A stretch of 64,000 bases of DNA, taken from an uncultured Clostridia bacterium (GTDB lineage Bacteria > Bacillota > Clostridia > TANB77 > CAG-508). The first letter of the stretch is position 1. Each line of letters opens with the position of its first letter. Both the position numbers and the translations under genes were made by a program. The DNA lies in assembly GCA_944391745.1 (NCBI GenBank), contig CALXUS010000009.1:1-64000 (forward strand), given 5' to 3'. Positions 36,522 through 45,400 of this stretch are shown here, piece by piece. The notes beneath the pieces are model-generated. The model saw nothing but the letters and a program-made list of their open reading frames with translations, did not search any database and was not told where the DNA came from.

Positions 36522-36567
36522 TAATAACTTAAGAAAAGTCATACTTATACAGAAAAGAGGTAAGGCA

Positions 36568-37416
36568 ATGCTAAAAAAAATAAGAGATAACAAAGTTATT
36601 AAAATAATAGGAAATATTTTATATGCATTAGCATTTATTCTTGTTTTACTTATTCTTATTGTTGTTGCTATTCAAAGATTTTCTAATAATGATATTGCAA
36701 TATTTGGAATAAGATTCTTTTATGTAGCATCAGGAAGTATGCTTCCACAATATGGAGTTGGGGATATATTAATTTCACAAGAAACAGATCCTGAAAATAT
36801 TAATGTTGGAGATGCAATTACATATCTAGGTAATAAAGGAAGCATGAATGGAATGATAGTAACTCATCAAGTCGTAGAAAAAAATATGACTGAGGATGGA
36901 AAATATACTTTTGTTACAAAAGGAACAGCTAATACAATAGTAGACCCTGCTGTATCAGAGGATCAAGTTTATGGAAAAGTATTAGGAAAATCACAAATAT
37001 TGAGTTTTATATGTAAACTACTTCAAAATATATATGGATTTTATTTTATAATAATAGTACCATTGGGAATTATTCTCGCGAAATTTATATTTAACTTTTT
37101 AGTAAGTAGAGAAGAAAAGAAAAGTAGTATGGAAGAAGATGATAATTCGGAAGACTCAGAAGAGGATATTAATGAAGAGACAATAGAAGAAAGCAATAAT
37201 GAAGATAAAGACAAAGAAAATAATAAATCAAAAGAAAAAGATAAGCATAAGGAAAAAGAAGAAAATGCAAAAACTAACAAAAGCCTAATGAAATATTTTA
37301 CAAAATTAAAAAGCAAAAAATCATCTAAAAATAAAAAGGATGATGACAAATCTGAAGAAGAAAAAAATATAACTAAAGGAAACGATAGTGAAGAAAGTGA
37401 AAATGGAAAAGATTAA
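36568..37416 (+). CDS. Signal peptidase I, SipW type, with a long charged C-terminal tail
   Basis: Ser-His dyad signal peptidase: helix at about 11-37, VASGSMLPQYGVGDIL (S57), MIVTHQVVEK (H100) and FVTKGTANTIVDPAV. After a second helix (about 150-175) comes an unusual ~100-residue Lys/Glu/Ser/Asp-rich cytosolic tail (KKSSKNKKDDDK type). It overlaps the next subunit gene by 29 bp. It probably processes the adjacent TasA-like protein. Confidence 0.85.
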   Translation: MLKKIRDNKVIKIIGNILYALAFILVLLILIVVAIQRFSNNDIAIFGIRFFYVASGSMLPQYGVGDILISQETDPENINVGDAITYLGNKGSMNGMIVTHQVVEKNMTEDGKYTFVTKGTANTIVDPAVSEDQVYGKVLGKSQILSFICKLLQNIYGFYFIIIVPLGIILAKFIFNFLVSREEKKSSMEEDDNSEDSEEDINEETIEESNNEDKDKENNKSKEKDKHKEKEENAKTNKSLMKYFTKLKSKKSSKNKKDDDKSEEEKNITKGNDSEESENGKD

Positions 37417-38068
37417 GAAAGAAAAGGAAAAGAAATTTAATAAAGAAGAATTAAAACAGAAAGTATTAAATGTTTTAAAATCAATAATGAATTTATTAAA
37501 GAAAATTAAACTTAGACACTTAATTGTTTTAGTTGCATTATTGATGTTTAATACCTATGCTTGGTTTTTATATGCAACAGAAGTTTCTACATCTTTAACA
37601 GCTCATGTAACTTCATGGAATGTAGAATTTACAAATGAGGATGGAGAAAGTATTTCAAATATAGTAATAGATGTATCTCAAATATATCCAGGAATGGAAG
37701 ATTATGAAAGAACAATAATTGTTCATAACAGAGGTGAAAGTAATGCTAGTTTAAGTTATGAAATTCAATCTGTAGAAATATTAGGAGATACTTATGAATT
37801 AGGAGATGCATATACTTCTGATGATTTAGAAAATTTATTAAATAATAATTATCCATTTAAAATAACAATAGAAAAAAGTGAAGGTGAACTAGAAAGTGGA
37901 ACTGGAGATGGCAGTTTTACTATAAGAATAACATGGCCTTACGAGTCTGGAGATGACGAATTAGATACATATTGGGGTAAGAGAGCTTATGAATATTATC
38001 AGCAAAATCCAGATGGAAAAAGTGTATACATTAAAATGAAACTAGAGGCAACACAACATAATAATTAA
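37388..38068 (+). CDS. TasA/camelysin-like secreted protein
   Basis: A 226-residue protein with an unusually long basic N-region (about 43 residues), a hydrophobic helix and NTYAWFLYATEVS, with a likely SipW-type cleavage after TYA (near A58). The mature part has beta strands such as TAHVTSWNVEFTNEDG, YPGMEDYERTIIVHNRGE and SVYIKMKLEATQ. The GTG start at 37388 has AAAGGA 6 bp upstream and overlaps the preceding gene; ATG 37403 is an alternative. Confidence 0.72.
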   Translation: MKKVKMEKIKKEKEKKFNKEELKQKVLNVLKSIMNLLKKIKLRHLIVLVALLMFNTYAWFLYATEVSTSLTAHVTSWNVEFTNEDGESISNIVIDVSQIYPGMEDYERTIIVHNRGESNASLSYEIQSVEILGDTYELGDAYTSDDLENLLNNNYPFKITIEKSEGELESGTGDGSFTIRITWPYESGDDELDTYWGKRAYEYYQQNPDGKSVYIKMKLEATQHNN

Positions 38069-38070
38069 GA

Positions 38071-38107
38071 TAAAAAAAGAATGTATATAAGAAATTATAT
38101 ACATTCT
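38071..38107 (-). terminator. Terminator for the minus-strand TasA-like gene
   Basis: A perfect 13-bp stem (38078-38090 with 38095-38107, core GAATGTATATAA) is followed on the minus strand by T7. On the plus strand only A-rich sequence follows, so it should not stop transcripts coming from the upstream operon well. Confidence 0.75.
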
Positions 38108-38116
38108 AAATATAAA

Positions 38117-38701
38117 TTATACTATTTGTTTAAAGGTAATATTAACTTTAAAAATAGCTGGAGTATTAGAAGTTGTAGCAATAGTATCATCTTGATTATT
38201 CATAGTAGCATTACCATCATCAATCCATTTAACATAGATTCTAATATTTCTTGTTGTAACATTGCTATCAAGTAAAATATCTTCACTAATTATATTAGTA
38301 TCAGTTAAATCAACTCGCATACCATTATCTATTGAATAACCAACAATTACGAAATCTTTAACAGGGCTAGAATCATCAACAGTACTTTCTATTGTATAAT
38401 TAAAAGATACATCAACATCGTCGAAATCAAACACTAAATCAAAATAACCTTCTGCTGTGGGAGCGATAATATCACTAGCTATATTTTCATTACCAGGAAA
38501 AACTGGTGTAATAGTTCCAGAAATATCAGTATTTTCTGTGATAGATAGATCATTTACTTTAATGTTCCACCTAGCAATGTTAACAGTAGTTTGACCTTCA
38601 GCAGAACTCAAATATTTAGCATAAGTTTGTGCTACTAAAAAAATTGTTATACACAATAATATAAATGCAAGCAAAAGAATAAATTTCTTATTTATTTTCA
38701 T
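38117..38701 (-). CDS. TasA/camelysin-like secreted protein, opposite strand
   Basis: A 194-residue protein with a SipW-type signal: MKINKK, hydrophobic helix, AQTYAKYLSSAEG with cleavage after TYA (A28). Strands such as TTVNIARWNIKVNDLSITE, GYFDLVFDFDDVDVSFNYT and NIRIYVKWIDDG resemble the 30194 protein. It is the only gene of the locus on the minus strand and has its own terminator, so it is regulated separately. GGAG precedes the ATG. Confidence 0.72.
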   Translation of the reverse strand: MKINKKFILLLAFILLCITIFLVAQTYAKYLSSAEGQTTVNIARWNIKVNDLSITENTDISGTITPVFPGNENIASDIIAPTAEGYFDLVFDFDDVDVSFNYTIESTVDDSSPVKDFVIVGYSIDNGMRVDLTDTNIISEDILLDSNVTTRNIRIYVKWIDDGNATMNNQDDTIATTSNTPAIFKVNITFKQIV

Positions 38702-38811
38702 TGTTAATCTCCTATAAATAAATTTTATGGTATAATAAATTTATATCACAAGAATTAATATAAATCAATATTTTAATTGATTAAAAAATTAATAAAAAAG
38801 GAATGATAAAA

Positions 38812-39588
38812 ATGCCAAAATTAAAAGAAAAAAGTAATGAACAAATGACAAAAAATAAGACAAATACTAAAAAAGGAAAAATGAATAATTATGAAAAAAA
38901 TTTAAAATCAGATAAGATAAGAGAAAGAGAAATAAAAATTAAGTTTCTAAAAATAGCTATCCTTATTGCAATATTATTTTTAGTAATAATTTATTTTATT
39001 CTTAGAGTAGTATATCAATTAGGCGATTTTACAATTACGCTAGATCCACAAGGTGGCTTAAGAAGTGGATTAGTAATGTATGAAAGTTTGCAAGATAAAC
39101 AAGAAAAGGAAATTCTTAAAGCAGATGAATTAGAATTTATGGATAATATATCAGTAAATTGGTTACCAGATAATTTAAATGATGAAGCAGATGGTGGACA
39201 TAATGGAGAAAACTATATAGCCTATACATTTTATTTGGAGAACCAAGGACCAGATCCAATAGATTACTGGTATAATATACATATAGATGATGTAGTTAGA
39301 AATGTTGATAAGGCAGTAAGAGTAATGCTATATTTAAATGGAGAAGCTACAATATATGCAAAACCTAATGAAACAACAGGAGATGCTGAAACAGGAACTG
39401 AAAAGTTTTATTCAGATGAATATGTTGTTATGAAGGAAAGAGCAGGATTTAATCCTGGAGAAATAGATAAGTTTACAATAGTAATATGGATTGAAGGCGA
39501 TGACCCAGATTGCTTGGATCCATTAATAGGTGGAGAAATGAAAATGACAATGCAAATAACTGAAGAGCATAACAAAATAACAGAATAA
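38812..39588 (+). CDS. Membrane-anchored TasA-like extracellular protein
   Basis: A 258-residue protein with a 45-residue basic cytosolic region, a transmembrane helix (about 46-66) and an extracytoplasmic beta domain (FTITLDPQGGLRSGLVMYES, YIAYTFYLENQGPDPIDYWY, KFTIVIWIEGDDPDC). The helix lacks a clear TYA cleavage site, so it may stay as a membrane-bound anchor or initiator for the fibre. ATG 38812 is better spaced from AAAAAGG than the in-frame ATG at 38803. Cys in DPDCLDP resembles VDCENS in the next protein. Confidence 0.68.
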   Translation: MPKLKEKSNEQMTKNKTNTKKGKMNNYEKNLKSDKIREREIKIKFLKIAILIAILFLVIIYFILRVVYQLGDFTITLDPQGGLRSGLVMYESLQDKQEKEILKADELEFMDNISVNWLPDNLNDEADGGHNGENYIAYTFYLENQGPDPIDYWYNIHIDDVVRNVDKAVRVMLYLNGEATIYAKPNETTGDAETGTEKFYSDEYVVMKERAGFNPGEIDKFTIVIWIEGDDPDCLDPLIGGEMKMTMQITEEHNKITE

Positions 39589-39648
39589 TAAAACAATGTT
39601 ACAAAAGAATTACAATAATTACACTTTTTTTACATTTATTTACATTCA

Positions 39649-39677
39649 TTGACAATTAAATCGTGGTATGGTAAAAA
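39649..39677 (+). promoter_or_regulatory. Dedicated promoter of the putative major subunit gene
   Basis: TTGACA (39649-39654), 17 bp, TAAAAA (39672-39677) within TGGTAAAAA, 37 bp before the ATG. Confidence 0.6.
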
Positions 39678-39713
39678 TAATTAAGAGAATAACTTGAGGA
39701 GGAGAAAAACAAG

Positions 39714-40691
39714 ATGACTAAAGATAATCAAAAAAGAAAAGGAAATTTAAAATATTCAATTCTATTATTGCTTTTACTAGCAATCTTATTGATAACTTCA
39801 ACTTATGCATGGTTTACTGCAAACCAAGTTGTACAAGTAAGTACATTAGATGTACATGTTGAAGCACAAAATGGTTTACAAATATCTGCTGATGCAACAA
39901 ACTGGAAAACAGTTTTATTAAAAGAAGATATAACTGGAGCAACATATCCAGGAGTTAGAAATCAAATACCAGCAATATTAAATGCAGTATCAACAGCTGG
40001 AGATGTAACTTCAGGATTTATGCAAATGTTCTTAGGAGCATTAGATTCAGATGATGATGGTAATCAAACATTAACTGCACAAGCACAAGCAGATGGTACA
40101 GGAAATGTTTCAACTGGTAATTATATAGCATTTGATATGTATTTAAAGGTAGATACTCAATCAACAATAGTATTAACACCAAACTCTGGTGTTACTTATG
40201 CAGGAGCATCTAATAGAGGCTTACAAAATGCAGCAAGAGTAGCTTTTATTGTTGAAGGTAATTCATCTGGTGAAGCACAAGCATCAGAAATACAACAAAA
40301 ATATGAAGGAACAAAAAGCATAATATGGGAACCAAACTATGATGTTCATACTGCAGCTGCTGTAACTCATGCAGAACAAACTTATGGAATACATGGATTA
40401 CAACAATCAGGTGCATCAAGATTAGATTATGATGGTGTTTTTGCTGCTATAAATGATGGAATAAAATTAGAAGAAACAAATGCAGATGATAATCCTACAT
40501 ATTTCAAAGCTGTAGATCCAGATATAACAACCCCTCAAACTAATACATCTGATTCAACATTTATAGATCTTGAGGCTGGTGTAACAAAAATAAGAGTATA
40601 CTTCTGGGTTGAAGGACAAGATGTTGACTGTGAAAATAGCGCTTCTGGTTCAGATATGGCATTAAATATGGAATTCAAAATTCAAGAATAA
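39714..40691 (+). CDS. Putative major TasA-like fibre subunit
   Basis: A 325-residue secreted protein. The signal peptide ends TSTYAWFTANQVVQV, with likely SipW-type cleavage after A32. The mature part begins DVHVEAQNGLQISADATNWK and is rich in Ala, Gly, Thr and Asp, ending with IRVYFWVEGQDVDC and LNMEFKIQE, a TasA-like beta sandwich. It has a consensus promoter, GAGGAGG ribosome site and strong terminator of its own, the pattern of an abundant structural protein. Polymerisation is inferred. Confidence 0.78.
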   Translation: MTKDNQKRKGNLKYSILLLLLLAILLITSTYAWFTANQVVQVSTLDVHVEAQNGLQISADATNWKTVLLKEDITGATYPGVRNQIPAILNAVSTAGDVTSGFMQMFLGALDSDDDGNQTLTAQAQADGTGNVSTGNYIAFDMYLKVDTQSTIVLTPNSGVTYAGASNRGLQNAARVAFIVEGNSSGEAQASEIQQKYEGTKSIIWEPNYDVHTAAAVTHAEQTYGIHGLQQSGASRLDYDGVFAAINDGIKLEETNADDNPTYFKAVDPDITTPQTNTSDSTFIDLEAGVTKIRVYFWVEGQDVDCENSASGSDMALNMEFKIQE

Positions 40692-40713
40692 TTGAGATAA
40701 AAATAAATTAAAA

Positions 40714-40742
40714 GGAGTAACCAGAAATGGTTACTTTTTTTT
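40714..40742 (+). terminator. Terminator after the putative major subunit
   Basis: AGTAACC (40716-40722), loop AGAAAT, GGTTACT (40729-40735), then T8. Confidence 0.9.
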
Positions 40743-40751
40743 CTACAAATA

Positions 40752-40779
40752 TAGACATTAATAATTATTTTGTGATAAT
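40752..40779 (+). promoter_or_regulatory. Promoter of the giant-protein operon
   Basis: TAGACA (40752-40757), 16 bp, extended TGT then GATAAT (40774-40779), 35 bp before the small ORF at 40815. Confidence 0.45.
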
Positions 40780-40814
40780 ATATTATTGAATTATAAGATG
40801 GAGGAATTATGTAA

Positions 40815-40922
40815 ATGGAAACATCAAATTTAACAAATGAACAATTAATTGATATGTATTATAAAGTATCAGAGTTCATAAAAAATCTAGAAAAAAATAA
40901 AAAAGAAGAAGAGGAAAATTAA
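40815..40922 (+). CDS. Small 35-residue acidic/charged protein
   Basis: METSNLTNEQLIDMYYKVSE begins a 35-residue ORF ending in KNKKEEEEN and TAA. GGAGG (40800-40804) lies about 10 bp upstream, and the next gene starts one base after its stop, so it is tightly coupled. It looks like one helix; it could be an adaptor peptide or an upstream coupling ORF. Confidence 0.55.
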   Translation: METSNLTNEQLIDMYYKVSEFIKNLEKNKKEEEEN

Positions 40923-40923
40923 T

Positions 40924-42468
40924 ATGGAAAATATAATTGAAAAAATGAATGCATATCAAGAAGTTTTATCAACAATGCCGACAAACAATAAGAAAAATAT
41001 TGAAAAATATAATGAAAAAATTGATGAGATACTAGTAGAGTATCAACAATATCAAAATGCATTATTAGAAGAAATAAAAAGAAGATTTAGTAATGAAACA
41101 AATATTGCAACAAATGATAATATTGCAAGAATTAAACAAGATTTAAATAATTATGAAATGGTTTTTGATAATATCAATACTATAAAATCTTCTTATGAAA
41201 AATCTAACTTAGATAAAGAAGTATACAAATTAGGAAAATTCTATAAAGAAAATCTTGAAAATGTCAATTTACAAATACAATCTTGTATTAATATTTTTAG
41301 AAATATGGGTATTGAAATTACAGATGCAGAATTTGAATCAAGCCCTTGCGCAAAAGAATATATGCAAGTATTTTTAGCTGAGATGAGAAATGGAAATGTA
41401 AATTCTGACATTATAAAAAGAAAGTTCGAAGAGATATTTTGGAGATGCCCAGATATTATTGTGCATATAGAAGTAAGTATGAACAATATTTATTTAAAAC
41501 ATCAAAAAGAAATAGATAGATTTTTTGAGCAAAGAAAAGAAGATACATTAAGAAGATTTTCTATTAACGAGCAAGCTTTAACATCACAATATCAAGAAGA
41601 ACAAAGACAATTAGATATATTAGAATCTACAGATAAAAAAATATTAATAGATAAATTTTTATCTGGAGAATTAAATATAAAAGATTTTGAAGAAGAGAAA
41701 ATAGACAAAATATTAAAGAAGTTCGTAAATTCAAATATTGTAAACCAAATTGAACAAAATGATGTAGAAGCCAAAAAAGAATTAAGTGTAAATGTAGTTA
41801 AATTTATAAATAGCATAAATGAATATAAATATTATTTAAAATATAAATTTATATTAGATAGTATTAGAGAAAAATATAAAGTAAGAGAAGAAAATAAGAA
41901 TAAAGTAAAAGAAAACATAAAAGAAATTGAAGCAATGGAAAAGAAAATTAGTAGAACAGGATTATTTGGCAAAAAAGATGTAAATATTTCAGAGGTCAAT
42001 GAAACTTATGTTAGCATGAAAGAAAAGTATAGAGAAGTATCAAAAAATGCTATTTATAATAAAATTGCAGAAAATTTAACAGACAATTCAAGTATACTTG
42101 ATGTATTTAAATTTGCAGGATGCTTTTACAAATTCTTAGTAGATGAAATTATAGATGAAATTAAAGGAATACCACAAAATGAAATAGATCAATTCATTGA
42201 TGAATTTATAAATAATATTAAATCTCCATATTTCACTATAATAAATAATATAAAAATTCTTGAAAATAAAGATATTGCATTAATAATTAAAGATAGATAT
42301 AAATTACTTAATTTTAATATAGAAAAATCTGATTTATCAGAAGACAATTTAGATAATATTATTAAAGATTTAGAAAAACTAAAAATTAAAGATGACATCG
42401 AAAAGGCAGGATTAACAATAAACCAAATTAAAAGTATTTGCGAATACGAAAAAATATTGAATAAATAA
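40924..42468 (+). CDS. Hypothetical coiled-coil cytosolic protein, 514 residues
   Basis: Not recognised. No signal or membrane segment; nearly entirely helical, Lys/Glu/Asn-rich, with coiled-coil stretches (EIDRFFEQRKEDTLRRFSIN, NKVKENIKEIEAMEKKISRT). Short motif RTGLFGKKDVNIS interrupts the coils. GAGGAAAATTAAT precedes the ATG. It lies 19 bp upstream of the giant surface protein in the same operon; it could be a cytosolic assembly or scaffold factor. Confidence 0.62.
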   Translation: MENIIEKMNAYQEVLSTMPTNNKKNIEKYNEKIDEILVEYQQYQNALLEEIKRRFSNETNIATNDNIARIKQDLNNYEMVFDNINTIKSSYEKSNLDKEVYKLGKFYKENLENVNLQIQSCINIFRNMGIEITDAEFESSPCAKEYMQVFLAEMRNGNVNSDIIKRKFEEIFWRCPDIIVHIEVSMNNIYLKHQKEIDRFFEQRKEDTLRRFSINEQALTSQYQEEQRQLDILESTDKKILIDKFLSGELNIKDFEEEKIDKILKKFVNSNIVNQIEQNDVEAKKELSVNVVKFINSINEYKYYLKYKFILDSIREKYKVREENKNKVKENIKEIEAMEKKISRTGLFGKKDVNISEVNETYVSMKEKYREVSKNAIYNKIAENLTDNSSILDVFKFAGCFYKFLVDEIIDEIKGIPQNEIDQFIDEFINNIKSPYFTIINNIKILENKDIALIIKDRYKLLNFNIEKSDLSEDNLDNIIKDLEKLKIKDDIEKAGLTINQIKSICEYEKILNK

Positions 42469-42487
42469 GCAATATGAGGAGAACCAA

Positions 42488-45400
42488 ATGAAGAAAATTA
42501 ATAAGAAAAAAATAATTGCATTAATTTTACTAGTTTTGATAATTATTATAGAGATTGTTGCTTTTAGAAATTCTAGAGCTAATAGAATTATTGAAATGAA
42601 TGTAAGTTTAATAGACGCAGACCAAGAGTTAGAAGATAATCTTCTAACTTGGTCTGCTATAAGCAGTGAAGATTCTTATTATATTGAGCTCCCAGAATAT
42701 GTGGGCGATTTTCGTGTTAAAGAATATAAAGTATCAGCTATAGGTCCTAGCACAAGTGCACCAGAAAGCTCTTCTGGAAGTGGCACAATAAATGAAACTG
42801 TAGAAAATAATACATCTACTGAAAATAGTGTTAATAGTGAAAATACAACTACTGAAGAAAATATAACAGAAGAGAATACTACAGTAGAAGAAAATGTAGA
42901 AAGCCCAAATAGCAAAGAAAATGAACCTTTAGAAGATAATTCAGAAGATACAACTAATTCAATGCCACAAAATGAAAATCAAGAAAATACATCAAATGAA
43001 AATATTGAAGTAGAAGAAACAGTAACAACAAGTTCAATTAAAGATATAAGAGCATATAGTAGTGGAAGTACAGAACAAGCAAGTAATCAAATTGAAGAAT
43101 ATACAATGAGAAATACTACTTATAAGCCAGGAGATAAAATATATTTAAATGAACAAGAAATAGAAAGCCAAGAAATAAAAATTACAGTTGAATATGATTA
43201 TAAGTTTTTCGAAGAAGAAAAATTATACTATAAAAATATTACTTCAGAGATTGATGATAGAAGAGTGCAAGCTGAAGGATATATGCCAGTAGAGTCAACT
43301 TTAAATGTTTCAAAGGTTGAGCAAGAGGACATAGAAGAAAAATTAGATTTATTCCTTATAAATAATGTTGAATTTAATACTGCTTATGATATTAAAGTAA
43401 TGACTGGTGATATAGAATATGAGCCAAAGAATTACAATGAAGAATTGAAAGTGACAATAACAAATATCGTTAAAGATGAAAATACAGCATATAGAGTTGT
43501 ACATATTGATGAAGAAAGCAAAGAAGTTACAAATGTAGAAGTAACAGGAGAAGATGTAAAGTTTAATGCCAAAGAATTTTCAATATATGCAGTATTAGCA
43601 GAACCAAATGCAGAGCTTACAACTTATGCTGCAGGTGACAATACTAGAGAAGCTGATATTTGGGAAGGTGACACAGCAAGAGGATTTATGTGGGGAGATG
43701 GAAGCGAAAATAGCCCATATTTAATTTCAACTGGAGCAGAATTAAGTTATTTAGCAGAGCAAGTGAATTCAGGAAATTCTTATCAAAATGTATATTTTCA
43801 AATAGCAAGAGATATAGACTTAAATGGAATAGAATGGACTCCAATAGGAACAACATCTAATTCATTCAGAGGAATAATAGATGGAGCTGGACACATAATT
43901 TCAAATACTCAAATCATAATAAGTACTGTTCCTAATAGTTTAATAGAATCCTATGGTATCTTTGGAAGTATTGGTGGAGGAAATTCTACCACTGAAATTA
44001 AAAATATTGAATTTAATGATATAACAATTTCAATACAAGCAAGTGGAAATACTGGTACAAGAGTATGGAATGATGAAGGCTTAAATGTAGGTATTGTTTC
44101 AGGAGCAATGTATAGAAATTCTAAAATTATAAATTGTATAACAAATAATTGCGCAATTAATGATAATGGAAATATAACTATACAAAGTTCAGATTTTAGA
44201 TATGCAGTAGGTGGTTTAGTAGGATATGCACAATATGGCGAAGGCAGTACTACTGACCCAGGTGCAAATTCAAGATATGAAATTAATAATTGCTTTGTTA
44301 ATACAGATATAAATTTAAGTGCAGATCCAAGTGAAACGCAAGGTTGGTGGTCAACAGATAATCAAACAAATGCTGGACAATATCAAACCGGAGGAATAAT
44401 AGGAACTATTAATAACCAAGGAAAATGGCCTGAAAATTCACTTTATGTAGGAACAATTGATTCAAATGGTTTTATAGGACCAATTTTTGGTGGATTAGTA
44501 AATGGAACAAATTATGATTCAACAAACAACTATGCTACTATATGGAATGGTAATGGCTCAGGAAATCTTACAATGACAAGTTACTATAGCGGTTTTACTG
44601 CTAATAGAAGAACATTTAATGCAACAGTTACTACAGGTACATCTACTAATAGATTAAGCGGATCAAGTGATGATATTGGTAGAGTACAAGGTGTTAACAA
44701 AGGTATTTATCAAGTTGATATATCTGCTTTATTAACTAATTTTAATAGTTATGCAAATAGTAATGGATATATGACATGGAATTATTCAAATGGAACATAT
44801 ACATTTATAAAAAGATTCGAAACAAGTGTAGATGATTCTAATAAACCAACTTATGTTATTAATATAGATAATGCCTATTCAAGTGGTCCTTATACTTATG
44901 AGTGGTATTTAGATGGACAAGAGGTAACAGAACTAGAAAATCAAAATCAAATAACACAAGACCCTATATGGGATTATGATTATGATTATTATATATTAAT
45001 TAGTGATGGAGAATATTATTCAATAGAAAATATTTTTATTGAAAGACTATCATTAGAAATAGTATTTGATATTGATTACCAAAATGATAGAGTAACAGCT
45101 TCTTTGGCAGGAACAGCTTTGCCATATATTAATTTGGATGATTATACTTATCAATGGTATACAATTGATATAGCTGGACTTAATACCGAAATAATAGAAG
45201 GAGAAACATCAACAATACTTGAAAATTTAGAAGAGGGACAAGAATACCAATTAGTTGCAACTAATAATTCTAACTACTCTTTAAATGTACAGAATTCATT
45301 TATATATGGTGATAGAAATGTTGTATATGTAAGTTACAGTAACGGAAATGATAGAAATGACGGATATTCACCAGAAAGACCAGTTAAAAATTTAAGCACA

